A stretch of DNA of 64,000 nt from Nageia nagi (GCA_050084985.1 JBITNC010000001.1:108314001-108378000), one strand, 5' to 3'; shown: positions 47,894 through 60,438, counted from the stretch's first letter. A program made the numbers and translations. Notes: generated by a model not told the origin, from the sequence alone.

Positions 47894-48456
47894 AAGCCAA
47901 TACAAAGCAATTTGGGAGAATCTTGACCCATTTTTGAAGTAGGGTAATGCTACCAAAATCTTGTGAGCTCATACCTTTTATTATTTTATGCTAGTTTCAA
48001 TTTAATACATGTCATACATAGATGCTTTGATGTTATTGTCTTTTGCATGTGTGTAGGATTTACAGGTTGTCCATATCAAGGAGAGAAGCAAGCAAATCAA
48101 AAATAGTGAAGATCTAATACCCTCATTTTGGCAAATGGCATTTGTAAAAGTCCCTTCTAAGGGAAAATTGTAGTTTGAGTTGAAAATCAATATCAATTTA
48201 TAATTACAACATTTGTATCTATTTTACATAATTTGAGGTTCAGTGAAGATTTAAGAATAATTGTATTTCATGTTATTCTACATTCCAGCTCTATTTTCAC
48301 TGCAACATTCTGGTGCTAGAAGGAGGGCCCTTTCGTTATTAATAGGGAGGTTTTTTGTTTATAATGATTTTACCTTTTTGTTATCTAGTTTATTTGAATT
48401 TCTCCATATATTGAATTTAAATTTTACGTTCTGTGCTTTTCAGGAAATTTGTTGCA

Positions 48457-48606
48457 GAAATGCCAACGATTGGAATCGAACGTCAGTGACTCAAAAGGAA
48501 CACCAACGATTTACAAAGTAATCCAGACTAAATGCCAACGACTAGAATCAAATGCTGGTGACTTAGAATAAATGCCAGTGACCTCTGTCTAAATGCTGGT
48601 GACTCA
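48457..48606 (+). repeat. degenerate TGCCRRTGACT repeats, left cluster
   Basis: About six copies in 150 bp (tgccaacgattgg, cgtcagtgactca, caccaacgattta, tgccaacgactag, tgctggtgactta, tgccagtgacctc, tgctggtgactca). Related words lie at about 47660-47755 and, at the other end of E4, at 63380-63430 and 63805-63890. Confidence 0.65.
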
Positions 48607-48620
48607 TACTTCAGGTCATT

Positions 48621-50192
48621 TTGTCTCCTTTTGTTATTTCTAAAAAAATAAAATAAAATATATAATATGTTGTTAAAATGGAAGGATACTTTTGAATGTG
48701 ATTCCTTTGCCTAGAATGCATATAGGAATGGGTAGAAAAGATTAAATGAATGTTTTTATTAATTTACTTTATGTATAATGTTATGTATTTATTTTCATGT
48801 TTTGGGTGAAGGGTATGTACACATTAATACTTTTTATCTTGTCTACTTATGCTCTCCCTTTGCGCTTCGTATGATCTAAGGTGACCAGAATAGACCTGAT
48901 AAAAAGGAGTAATTGATTCTTCTTTTCTTTCACATTCACACTATCATTAATTTGGTTAATTTACCCACACATAATGACCTCTTACCAAGTGTGCCCTTAC
49001 CACTCCATTGGAGGTCGAAGGGATATGTGACTAGTAAGAGGAGATAATTTACTACACATAATACTTCCACAATTGGAAGGAGTAAATGAATCACATTAAA
49101 AGGAATGAACTTAAGGAAAATAAATCGAGTTTTGGGTAGTGTAAATCATATTAAAAGGTTAACAAATTGGAGGGATTCAAATACACTAAGTACTTTCACT
49201 TAACAAAGTATGCTCTCACTTTTGCACTTCAAGCGATCCTAAGTGATCAGAAATAAGTTAAGTGAAAGAGGTAAAATTTATTCACATTTTATTTTGGAAA
49301 TATACTTCACATTAAAACTCTTAAAGATGTCTGCCCTTACCACTCCATTGGAGGTCGAAGGGATATGTGACTCTTGGAGGAGTAATTGAACCTCACTTAA
49401 TTAATTTATCTACACTTAATGGCTTTTTACTAAGTTTGCTCTTACCACTCCATTGGAGGTTGAAGAGATATGTGACTAGTAAGAAGAAAAAATTTATCAC
49501 ATATAAAACTTCCACAGTTGGAAGGAGTTAATGAACATCATTAAGAGGTTGGATAATGAATCGCATTATAATTAAAAAGAACAACGAGGCTTATTAAGGT
49601 CAAGATTCACTTAAAATAAACTTTGATTGCATCACATTAAGATAAAATAAGTAAATGGAAATGAATGTTTGGGAGGGTAGTATGCATAAATGTACTTTAC
49701 TTATTTAAATGCACTTCATAAGGCCTTAAAGGAATAATTAAACATTAACGAGTTGGATGTCACTACCAACCATTAATTCTTACTTCTTTGTAACCACCGA
49801 CATAACACATTTGAAGCCATAGATCCAGTTACACTTGGAGGTGATGACCAAGGTAACTTTCCTTTAGGTAGGAGTCAAAAAAGGAGACTCATCTAGAACC
49901 AAGCCAAAAGCCATATAAACTTGCAAACATTACTTAGAATTACCCAACCTACCTTGTTTAACACTTGACTAGTCAAAACAAACTAGGAGAATTAAAAAGA
50001 TTAAAAATAAACAACTCATATCATTTAACTCAGACATTAAAAATATGTGAAAAAGTTAAAGAAGATAATCACATCATTAAAAGTAAGTTTGCATATAGGA
50101 TGTTTGTGCATTAAATTGTTTTCTCAAAAACCTAATATAAAAGATAAAAATAGAGTTTCTTTTTTACGATGCTTGTTTATAATATCTAAAAA
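48621..50192 (+). other. E4 leader with ~100-bp repeated blocks
   Basis: The block CTTACCACTCCATTGGAGGT with following GAAG[GA]GATATGTGACT occurs at about 48998, 49336 and 49440. A [TA]ATGCTCTC[CA][CT]TTTGC block occurs at about 48848 and 49209. ACTTCCACA[AG]TTGGAAGGAGT occurs twice (about 49064 and 49518). No coding sequence is recognised. Confidence 0.65.
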
Positions 50193-52750
50193 ATGGTTGA
50201 AACTAGAAGTATGACCACTAAGAAAATGTGAGAATACTCATTTGAAATACAAGAAATAGATTCAGATAATATGGATCTGATAGAGTCTTCAGTTAGGAGG
50301 CCACCTCCTTTAGATGAATCAGATCCATGGGTAGTCCATTATGAAAGTAAAGATTGGGATTGGGGTTATGATCAATCTAGATTGCAAAGATAAAGTATAG
50401 AAGATCCTATTACCAAGGTTAGAATGCAAGTGTTAGATGAAGAGTTAATTGAAATTCATCATCACCTAGTTAATTATAGGGCTATTCCTAAGACATCTTC
50501 TAGTTTACCGGGAGATGTCGAAAAACTAAATCATAGGCATGATAACTTAGAAATTAACGAGGATAAATCTCAGGCCAAAACCATAGCGGTACCAAATACT
50601 GAGCCATATAAATTTAAATATGAAAGAGTCATTCATATATTATCAGATGGTCAAAAAGTTAGTTCTTTAATCCGAAAAGAGGGATCTCCTTTTTCTCATA
50701 AATCTCTCAAATTAGGAAAAAATGAAATATCAATACCTACGAGTAATTTATTTCAAAGAGCTCCTTCAATGGAGCAAATGAAGAAATCTTATTCTTCAAA
50801 GGGAGGATTACATAGAAGGACATCTAAGTACAAAATAGAAGAGATACCTTCTTATGAAGAACTAGAAGAATGACGATTATGTAAAACAAAGGCTGATCAA
50901 AAATTCATGAAAACATATGCTAGTGATATTAAAAAGGCCACAGAGATGTAATATCTTCTAAAGGAAGAAAATAGAAAAGTTAACGAATTCATTAAAATTC
51001 AAGAACAAGAGAATAAATTAAAAGAAATGGAAGATAAACTTCTTAGAGATAAAAGGAAATTCATAGAACAAGAACAAGCAAACAAAGAAAGAAATGAATT
51101 CCTAGAACAAGAAAAGAAAAGACTTCATAAAGAACATGAGATTCAACTTCATTTACAGGAATTACAACTTGAGGAATTAGAGAATGAAAAAATGAAAAGG
51201 GAATAATATTTACGTATGGAGAAAGAAAAACAAAGACAGTGGGATGAATATCAAAAAATAAAGAAATTGAAATCGAAAACTCCTGAAGGAAGTCAAATAC
51301 AAAGATATCGAGATCCTTACTTAGACAAACAAGAAGTGATGGATAAAGAGATAGCCATTTTATTACAAAAGGAAATGGATAAAGAACTAGAACTGCAAAA
51401 ATTATATGATAAACAAAAGCAAGATTCCATTAAAAGTTGGGTTGAACAAACTCAAACAAAACAACCTGATTACAAAGGAAAAGATCTATATGGAAAAGGT
51501 ATATCCCAAAAACCTCCTAGAATCCCTATTCTATGATGACATTCACCTCTTAAAATATTGCCTCCACCACCATTAGAGTTTCCTTCTGACTATGAGTCTT
51601 ACACTTCAAGATCAATTTCAGAAAAGGATCCGAATACTCGAAGATATCATAGACACACTCAAGGTCATAGAATCGATAAAGAATTAGAAGACTTTATGAA
51701 GGATTTTATAAATCGAGAAATGAATGTTCAAGGACTTCAAAAGTTAAATTATAAAAATATTTGCAATGAACCTATTCATCCAAGTGTTCCAAAAAAGAAA
51801 TTACCATATAGATTTGAATTTCCAAAAATAGAATCATTTAAAGGAAGAGAAGACCCCAAAGAACATTTGAGAAAATTTACATTTTCTAGTTATCAGATAG
51901 CTAATGATGACTCATTAATGTTACGTATATTTCCTATGACACTCGCAGGCCAAGCTTTAGATTGGTATAATAATTTACCTATGCATAGTTTATATACGTT
52001 TGAACAATTGGCAAATCAATTTCTAGAACACTTTAGAATCAATATTAAAGAAAGATCTTCAATTACTGATCTTACAAGATTACAACAATTTCCTGATGAA
52101 ACTATACAAGATTACATTCAAGATGGTAGGCTATACTCACTAGTATGCCTTATACAATACCACAAGAGGAATTGGTTAAATTATTTAGTCAAAGTTGTTT
52201 AAGACTTATAGCCAGTGTTCTCCACATTCAACAACATAAAACTTTTGAAGAAGCTATTGCTTAGGCAGTAGTTATAGAAAGAGTTAAAATTCAAGATGGA
52301 GAACTAAAGCTCAAGAAAAAAGAATACAAAAAGGGTAATCAATATGATAACATTAGTAAACAACCACAAAATAATCAAATAGCCATGACAGAAAATTCTG
52401 GTCAAGCTTAAAAAATCGAAGAAAATGTTGAACCTAAGCCTAAAAGAAATTTTACCCCATTATCAGAACCATTAGCTAAAATACTTAAAAAATTATGTGA
52501 TAATGGTATGATTAAATTACCTGATATAAAACCTAAAAATCCTAATGCTAAAGGAAGCAAATGGTATAAGAAAAATGAATTTTGTGCTTATCATAGGCAA
52601 AAAGGACATAATACAAATAAATGTCAAACTTTACAACATAAAATTTAAGACTTGATAGATAGTCAAAAAATAGATGTCGATAATCCTGTTGCGCCTTCGA
52701 ATCAAAATTTAGGGATATATCAAGACCCCTTACCTTCACATTAGGCTAAC
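50193..52750 (+). pseudogene. E4 gag
   Basis: The ATG at 50193 begins M-V-E-T-R-S-M, like many gypsy gags. An N-terminal unknown part (to about 50870) is followed by a highly charged Lys/Glu coiled-coil-like region (50900-51500). The retrotransposon gag domain lies at about 51795-52120 (F-K-G-R-E-D-P-K-E-H-L, M-T-L-A-G-Q-A-L-D-W-Y-N-N-L). The zinc finger C-A-Y-H-R-Q-K-G-H-N-T-N-K-C at about 52578-52625 is in the CxYH…GHxxxxC form of Tat elements. The frame is continuous to about 52130, where a 1-nt shift moves it. Stops: near 50229, 50391, 50871, 50949, 51204, 51534 and more. At over 800 codons it is long compared with chromovirus gags. Confidence 0.85.
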
Positions 52751-52993
52751 AATGTGGCAATTATCCCAAACCAAATGAACTATACATGGAATAATAAGGA
52801 TATACCATTTATAGGAACTATAGATGATTCGATACATATGATTGGTATAGCTACAAGAGCACAACAATATCGAGATAAATAGGATAATCCATGAAAAAAT
52901 TAATCAATATCAAACCAAATTAATATACAACCTATACCTCCTCCGCAACAACCTAAAGTTTCGATAAAAGGTGCTCTTCAATGGTAATTAAAA

Positions 52994-53620
52994 ATGTCTC
53001 CAGTTAAGATGACCTTATTTGAATTATTACAACAGTCTGAGAGTTATAGGGAAGCTATGAATCAAATTCTACAAGAAATTCAAGTGGATATTAGTAACCC
53101 TGATAATTTTATTTCAATAGTTGAAAGCTTGAGGATATCTCAACAACCTAGTATCACCTTCTACGAACAAGAAAAATTAAATAACAATGGACCAGGAGGA
53201 CTTGATCCACCTTTACATATAATGGGTAAAGTAGATGGGAAATTATTTAAAAGAATTCTGATAGATGAAGGTTCAGCTATAAATATAATTTTAGATGCTA
53301 CATACAAAAATTTGAATTTATCAGATTCGCTTATCTTAGCTCCTTCTTTACAAATTAGGGCATTTAATGATGCAATGTGTTCAACTTTGGGATTAATAGT
53401 GCTACCAATTACAATAGGGGCTAAAACTGTTCAAACTTTATTACATATAATTGAAGGAAATATTATACAATACAACATTCTTTTAGGATGTCCATGGATT
53501 AGAGAAATGTAATGTGTTCCATCAACTTATCATGGATGTTTAAAATACATCTATAAAAATAAAGTTCATTGTGTGTTTAAAGATCCAGATCCTTATTCAC
53601 ATTGTAATTTAATTTTTGAT
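52994..53620 (+). pseudogene. E4 aspartic protease
   Basis: Open for 172 codons from 52994. The active site I-L-I-D-E-G-S-A-I-N (about 53256-53285) matches the Tat-type L-I-D-x-G-S-[AS]-x-N, with the catalytic Asp kept. The C-terminal conserved Y-N-I-L-L-G-C-P-W-I (about 53475-53505) is followed by a stop and then V-P-S-T-Y-H-G-C-L-K-Y, as in relatives. It is in the same frame as the C-terminal gag part, so gag and protease were probably one reading frame. Confidence 0.8.
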
Positions 53621-54890
53621 CCAAATAAAGTGACCTTACCGTCTCCTAATTTATCAACCATATTAGTGAACAAAAATATGAATCAATCTGAAGTCATAAA
53701 AGGAAGAAGTGACATAGCTATATAAGATAAAGATACTTGGGAAAAGGTTGCTAAAACTTTAGATGAAAAATATGGAGCTTCTTCATCAAAACAAGTAAAT
53801 ACTACATCTAATAATGACTCATACAATGTATATCTAGTAAAAATTAAATTAATGGATTTAGGGATGGGAGAATATGATGTAGATGATGTGGTATTTAATA
53901 TACCTTCATCACAAGAAGTGGGCAAAGTATCTGAATCACCTAGTGTAATTGGACAAATAGTACCTTTAGAGAAGTACCTAATCAGACAATGTTTATCTAT
54001 GTGGGGATAGTAGATCCTGCATCAACAATACCTAGTCAAACATATGAAGGAAATTTCAATAATGATATGAAATATTTATCACCATGTTCAAGAAAATTTG
54101 TCTTAAACTATTTTAACAAATGTAATTGGCAAGGATGAGGATTGGGTCGATATGAACAGGGTCCACAAGAAATAATTGAATTACAATACCAAGATCCCAC
54201 TGATAAAAGGGAATTAGGTTATCAAAATAAATGTATAAATCTTGCTAATTTAGAAAATTTAGGAGAAGAGAATTTGGATTATAATGAAGAAATTTAGAGA
54301 AAGAATCCATAGTACAAGAAATTATTAATATAAGAGAAGAACAATTATGTGAAATGGATGTCTTAGAGGGTGTCGAAATGCTCTTTATTAATAATATTGA
54401 GCCACCCTAGAATCATTCGTGCTTACCAAGTGATATACAAGAAAAAATAAATAAAAATGCTGAATCATCAATCATTCCATATTCAGATATACCATCGATA
54501 AACATGGTTACAATAAAAGAGAGTGATATTGAAGATCAAAATAATGAACAAATAGATGAAGTTAACGAAAATCAAAATTTAATCAAAATAATAGCCAATA
54601 CTTCTATAGATGAAGTAATTGCTGATTTCTCTCTTATATCATCTAATCCTTCTTTACATGAATTCAAAAACATAGATCACATATTTGGTTCCTATGAAAA
54701 TCAAGTATGCACGAATGAACAAACTCAAGAATACAATGAAGAATATAGTATTAACAACAATGGCTGGATACCAGTACCAAATCAATTGGAAGAAGGGTCG
54801 CATATGCTTACTAAAAAAGTCTTAGAAATAAATATTAGTAATGATCCTCAAAATCCTAAAATTATTCAATTAGGAGAAAACCTCATGGAA
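53621..54890 (+). pseudogene. E4 linker with G-patch-like motif
   Basis: Acidic linker between protease and reverse transcriptase, in shifting frames. At 54112-54180 one frame reads K-C-N-W-Q-G, a stop, then G-L-G-R-Y-E-Q-G-P-Q-E. This is the W-x-G-x-G-L-G-x-x-x-Q-G core of a G-patch, a short RNA-binding domain also found near the protease of some retroviruses. The remaining sequence (open 54504-54899) is Asn/Glu-rich without known domain. Confidence 0.6.
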
Positions 54891-56189
54891 AATAAATAAG
54901 AAGAAATTATAACCTTATTAAAAGAATGAGAAAAGGTATTTGCATGGTCGTATGTAGACATGCCTGGAATAGATCCTAAATTAGTAGTGCATAATTTAGC
55001 ATTAAAGTCTAATGCTAAACCTGTTAAACAAAAATTATGTAAAATGCATCCTACTATAGCATTAATGGTAAAAGAAGAACTTCAAAAATTATTACAAGCT
55101 AAATTTATACAACCTATAGATTATTCAGAGTGGATATCTAATATGGTACCTATGAAAAAACCAAGTGGAAAAATAAGAATATGCATAGATTTTCATGATC
55201 TTAACAAAGCTTATTCTAAGGATGATTTCCCTCTACCTAGCATTGATAGTTTGGTAGACTCGACAGTAAGACATGATATGTTATCATTAATGGATGGGTT
55301 TTCTGGTTATAATCAAATAAAAATAGCTACTGAAGATCAACATAAAACAACTTTTATAACTCCTTGGGGTACCTTTTGTTATAAAGTTATGCCTTTTGGA
55401 TTAAAAAATGCCGGGCAACTTATCAAAGGGCTATGACTTATATATTCCATGATTATATGCATGACATAGTAGAAGATTATGTCAATGATCTGTTGGTTAG
55501 GTCTAAATATCGAGTAGATCATGGAAAAGACCTAATTAAAGTCTTAGATAGATTATTAGAACATAAAGTAAGATTAGATACAAAAAATATGTTTTTGGTG
55601 TAACTTTAGGAAAATTATTAGGATTTATTGTGTCTCAATGAGGAATTGAAATAGATCCTAGTAAAGTGAAGGCAGTAGTAGACATGCCACCTCCTGCAAA
55701 TCTAAAACAATTACAAAGTTTACAGGGCAAGTTACAAGCCATTAGAAGGTTTATAGCTCAACTTTTTGATAAATGTAAACCATTTATGAATTTATTAAAA
55801 AAGGGAGTAGAATATCATTGGGGCAAAGAGCAACAAGATGCATTCGATGAAATTAAAAGATATTTATTATCTCCTCCTGTCTTAAGTCCACCAAGAAAAG
55901 ATGTACCCTTTTTGTTATATATCTCTGCTACTAAAAATGCTTTAGGAACAATGCTTGTCAAAAGAATGAACACAATAAAGAACAAGCTATATATTATCTG
56001 AGTAGAACCCTAGTGAGCTACGAGATTAAATACATATATTTGGAAAAATTATGTCTTGCTGTCATTTTTGCTACTAAAAAACTTCGACATTATATGCTTA
56101 ATCATACAACATATGTCATCTCTAAAGTGGATTCGTTGAAATATATGATGAATAAAACCTATCAAAATTCAAGAACTGCAAAGTAGATA
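54891..56189 (+). pseudogene. E4 reverse transcriptase and first RNase H
   Basis: F-A-W-S-Y-V-D-M-P-G-I-D-P precedes the reverse transcriptase, as in Tat elements. Fingers and palm: M-K-K-P-S-G-K-I-R-I-C-I-D-F-H-D-L-N-K-A (about 55152-55211), L-M-D-G-F-S-G-Y-N-Q-I, P-F-G-L-K-N-A-G. A 1-nt loss near 55412 shifts the frame. The catalytic Y-V-D-D is Y-V-N-D (Asn codon 55484-55486), which would abolish activity. Thumb and connection follow in another frame (55666-56001), with P-F-L-L-Y-I-S-A-T of the first RNase H, then Y-L-S-R-T-L and E-K-L-C-L-A-V. Stops and shifts are spread throughout. Confidence 0.9.
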
Positions 56190-56882
56190 ATGCACTTAAC
56201 TGAATTTGATTTACATTTTATTGGACAAAAGTCAATAAAAGGACAAGTAATTGCTGATTATCTCACTGATGCTCCATTGCAAGATAATAAACCCCTTGTC
56301 ATTGAATTACCCGATGATGAGGTGTTTCAATTAGATGAAATTGAAATACCTATAGAACCTGAAGACGATTGGGATATGACAATACACTTTGATGGTTCTC
56401 GATGTGAACAAGGTGGTGGAGCAGGTGTTGTATTTATAACACCGCAAGGGATCCCTATACCATATTCATTTAAATTAAAATTCCCTTGTACTAATAATAA
56501 TGTGGAATATGAAGCTTTGGTATTAGCATTAAAAACTGCTATTTAATTAAAACTTAAAAGAATTAAGATTATTGGAGATTCTTTACTCATCGTAAATCAA
56601 GTGAAAGGAATCTATCATTGTAAAGAACCTTTACTTCAAAAGTATAAAGCGTTAGTTGAGGAATTATTAAAATCTTTTAACCAATTTAATATAGAAGTGG
56701 CACCAAGATCATCTAATAGATTTGCAGATGCTATGGCTTCTATTGGATATCTTATCCCAAAAGATCCTAAAAAATCTTTGATTCAAGTTGAAATAATTCA
56801 ATTGTCTCAATCATCATTACAACAGGAAGATGAAGAAAAAAGTGTATTAAATATTGATGTAACTGATAAAGATAATTGGTAG
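56190..56882 (+). pseudogene. E4 second RNase H (plant archaeal-type)
   Basis: After L-T-E-F-D-L-H-F-I and an acidic spacer, a second RNase H begins: M-T-I-H-F-D-G-S-R-C (Asp near 56387), N-N-V-E-Y-E-A-L-V-L-A-L (Glu near 56508), I-I-G-D-S-L-L (Asp near 56577) and R-F-A-D-A-M-A (Asp near 56727). All four acidic residues are kept. One stop lies at 56544. The second, cell-like RNase H is a hallmark of Tat-lineage gypsy elements. Confidence 0.88.
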
Positions 56883-58135
56883 AAAGAATTGATAGATTTT
56901 TTAAAATTTGGAACTCTTCCTGCAAACCTTAATAAATCATCATGACGAGATTTTAAAATCAAAGCAACTAAATATTGTTTGATGGGGGATATCTTGCATT
57001 TATGAAATTTCAACAGTATTTTACTTAGGTGTCTTGAATGGAATGATATTAAAATAGCTATATTCTATGCCCATGATGGAACATGCGGAGGACATTTTAA
57101 TGGTGTTGCGATTGTGAAACGATTAATACAAATGGGGTATTATTGGCCAACTATGGAAAAATATTGTTGTGAATATGTTAAAATATGTTTTAAATGTCAA
57201 CAATATGCTCATTTATTTTCACAACCATCTTAAGAGCTACATCCTATACAATCACTTTGTCCATTCTCTAAATGGGCATTAGATTTAATAGGACAAATTA
57301 CACCTACATCTGCTGGTGGACACAAGTTCATCATTATAGCAACTGAATATTTTACTAAATGGGTAGAGGCTATTCCCATGACTTCCACCACTAGTTCACA
57401 AATTGCTAAATTTATAGAAAGTTATATTATATGTAGATTCAGCATACCGAACCAATTAATTACAGATAATGGAAAAATTTTTAAAAATAAGGATGTAAAA
57501 CAAATATGTGACAAGTATAAAATTAAACAAAGTTTTTCCACTCCATATTATCCATAAGGTAATGGACAGGTAGAGGCTACTAATAAAACTATTCGAAACA
57601 TCTTAACAAAAATAGTAAATGATTCTCATAGAGATTGGCCTATGCAAATACCAAAAGCCTTATGGGCTTATCGTACTAGTGTACGCACTCCTATTGGGGC
57701 AACACCATTCTCTTTAGTATATAGAACAGAAGCCATCCTACCCATAGAACTTGAGATACCATCCCTTAGAGTAAATCTAAGTGAGCGAAATTCCGATGAG
57801 GAAGTAAGACAGACTCGCTTAGATCAATTGTTACTTTTAGATGAAAAATGTATTAATGCTTTAGAGCATATGTGTGTTTATCAGAAGAGGATAAAATGAG
57901 CTTTTGATAAAAGGGCTCTAATTTGTGAATTCAAAATAGGTGATTTGGTTTTAAAAGAAAATCAACAAACTTCATGAATAGAACGACAACTTAGAGATAA
58001 GTTTGCTCCAAATTGGTTAGGACCATATATCATTAAGAAAAAATTCGGTAAAGGAACTTATCATTTATCAGACTTAGAAGGAAATGAAGAGCGTGAACCT
58101 ATAAATATCATGCATCTTTGACCCTTCTATACATA
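56883..58135 (+). pseudogene. E4 integrase
   Basis: HHCC finger: H-D-G-T-C-G-G-H-F near 57071, then C-C-E-Y-V-K-I-C-F-K-C-Q-Q near 57165. Core D-D-E: W-A-L-D-L-I-G-Q (about 57274), L-I-T-D-N-G-K-I-F (about 57460), G-N-G-Q-V-E-A-T-N-K (about 57560). The P-K-A-L-W-A-Y-R-T-S motif and a C-terminal G-P-Y-I-I-K-K-K-F-G module end the protein. No chromodomain follows. The sequence is in one frame with about seven stops (for example 56880, near 56943, 57003, 57231, 57555 and 57897) and almost no indels. Confidence 0.9.
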
Positions 58136-58241
58136 AAAAAAAATATGTACATTAGTTTTCTTTTGTTTTATTTTATTGTTGAAATAATAAATAAATAAAA
58201 ATATTGATATTTGTCAAGTGTTAATGATTAAAATAGAAAAG

Positions 58242-59453
58242 ATGAATCTGGCAAAGGAATCTACCGAAGGTAGCATAGTGCAACCACAAGTATGATTTCC
58301 ACCGCCAAGATATCTAGGTGATTTAGCATTAACATATTTAAAACATGGATTTGATCTTAATCTCTTAAATTATTTACAATTGACTATTGATGAACAATTT
58401 GAAAGAACATATCATATGTTTTGTGGTATAAATAATGGTTGGGAAGTCACTTTTTGTGGATACAAAGTAAGCATTATTTTAGATCCACAAATCTATTTCA
58501 CCCATACGGAAAGAATATCACAAGAAATAATAGCTTTCTACCTACAATGGCCTTATGGAATACTGAGAATCGTCATAAATTGCCAATTAACTGAGTATGC
58601 ACTCCTTTTAGCTAGGCTGAAATACGTTAAACAATTAACCAAAAGCCTAGAATGGATAGATGAAATTTTACATTATTTACCTCATAAAAGGGTGATTTAT
58701 GATTTTTCAAATACTTTTGTGGCTTTTCCTCCTAGAACGTTACAACAACACTATAGGCAAACTCACAGATTTTCTCGCATGCAAATGCAACATACAATTT
58801 GGAAATGAAAGTTGGAGAAAAGGCAAGCTTGTCGTATTGCCGAACTTACAACAATGAATCAAATAAGGGTTAGAAATGAGATTATCAAAAAATTATCAAA
58901 AGGACATAGAGTGTGGAATAATGGAAGTTATCTTCTGGGGTTTGAAAGTAGGTATGACAAAGATATCTTTATGAAAGTTATTCATAATGTTCCTACTCCT
59001 TTGTATTCAAATATCTTTTCCATGCCTCTTGAAATACAATAAAAAATGGCCTTGACGTTCTATGATGCACGCGAATCTTACAATTGGGATGTCAAAGTAA
59101 ATGGATATCAAGTTATTGTTTGTATCAATGCATTTGAGTTATGGTGTTCTCCTAACTCAGAATATGATTTAATGATATATTTTTGTCTTCTGTGACCTAT
59201 AGAAAAGCCCAAAATAATAGTTGATTGTACTCACAACCTGAATTTAAAACGTTAAGAACAAATCATCTCTATCACTCAAACCATAACATTCGAACACTTA
59301 GATTATTGTATTCCAGAAATCTATCATAATCAAGTGGTATTAGATTTTAGTTTTTTATTTAGTTCAACACATTGTTCATTTAATCTTGATGCAGTACAAA
59401 CTCGATTTGAACACGTCATGAATAGATTCCCTAGAAAAATTATAAAATCCTAA
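58242..59453 (+). pseudogene. E4 extra sense ORF with duplicated ~90-residue domain, unknown family
   Basis: Starts 107 bp after the end of integrase, in the same frame as pol, and runs about 404 codons to TAA at 59451. I recognise no family. Copy A (from Trp at 58440, residue 67) reads W-E-V-T-F-C-G-Y-K-V, then 33 residues to I-V-I-N-C, then about 37 to V-I-Y-D-F-S. Copy B (from Trp at 59084) reads W-D-V-K-V-N-G-Y-Q-V, 33 residues to I-I-V-D-C, then about 36 to V-V-L-D-F-S. The spacing from W to C is 48 residues in both. Stops are at 58293, 58806, 59040, 59193 and 59253. Two compensating 1-nt shifts at A-runs (about 59042 and 59100) flank the start of copy B. Between the copies lies a basic segment (58812-59042). 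No membrane or signal segment is visible. Accessory ORFs at this place occur in some Tat elements, but this duplicated domain is unknown to me. Confidence 0.7.
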
Positions 59454-59984
59454 AAAATTTAAAAAATTATAAAATCCTAAAAATTAAAAAATATAAAACA
59501 CATAAAAATTACAAAATTATAAAATCTACCTAGATGGAAACATCTAGAGGTCACTTGGCAATTGGGTGCCTTGCCCTTGTATGATGTGAATTTACATTGC
59601 ATGTCACTATAAAAGTGATTATCCAGTAAATGTGTAATGTGTGAAAAGGTCATTTTAGAATAATCTCCTTGTTATCACTACATTTACTTTGTCCTTTCTT
59701 TTATAAAGAAATGATATACCATAGATGATAGAAAAACATAAAGTTTGTGATTGAAGGAAAATCTAAAAACTCCAAACACTTATGACATTAAAAAATTCTA
59801 AGAGAATTTGAATGAAATCATTCTAAGACATATTAAGAGTGAAAGTTATGTGTCTATCCTATTATTCGCTTCATATCGAACCCAAGAATCCTTTGATAGT
59901 AAAAAAAAAAGGGAAGATGAAAAAAAAAAATAAAAAAATATTGCTACATTATATCAATGATTCTTGGGTGATTACAATATCCTC

Positions 59985-60105
59985 TACTGGGGCTATGGAC
60001 GCCTAACTAGCAGTAGAGCAAGGTTGTACCAAGATCAAGGGGTTAATCCTCATCGGGGCTATGGATGCCTGTCTGGTAATGAGGCATACCTTATGATGGC
60101 GATAT
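59985..60105. repeat. 66-bp duplication with GGGGCTATGGA[CT]GCCT
   Basis: GGGGCTATGGACGCCT at 59989 and GGGGCTATGGATGCCT at 60055, each followed by a C-T-[AG]-x-x-A-G/T-rich tail. It is the only GC-rich conserved-looking element in this AT-rich stretch. Confidence 0.7.
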
Positions 60106-60438
60106 GTCCATTTTGGTTAGCGACCTTCTTTCCTATGGACCTCTATACATTTCATATGGATAGACTAGCTTATTAATATCTCTAGGATATTTCATCTCAA
60201 ATGATCTAAGAAGGGAAATGAATCTCACTACACACACTGGAGTTTATAGATTTTTATCAACATATAACGATATTGTTTGATATCATCTTAGGTTGTTAAA
60301 TATTGAGATAAAGAAAGATAAGGTAGATGTTATAATAACTTGGTTATTAATCCAAAATCACCTAATATTTTATCATAATTTGTATTTTGTTTGTGCTTAG
60401 AGTCATTTGTATCATTTTGTTAAACCCATTCCTTTTGA

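Larger units (their letters stand above)
47463..48620 (+). repeat. E4 putative 5' LTR region
   Basis: TGTTCACACC at about 47462 could be the LTR start. CTATAAATAC at 47884-47893 is a TATA box. Towards 48450-48610 a ~25-30-bp motif [AT]GCC[AG][AG][CT]GA[CT]T is repeated. The last copy, TGGTGACTCATACTTCAGG (48593-48611), resembles the TGGCGACTC-type primer-binding site used by Tat elements. No second LTR in the window confirms the borders. Confidence 0.4.

Noticed and set aside
50193-59453. E4 as an endogenous pararetrovirus
   Set aside because: A clear integrase with HHCC and DDE residues follows RNase H and there is no movement protein, so it is a gypsy LTR element.
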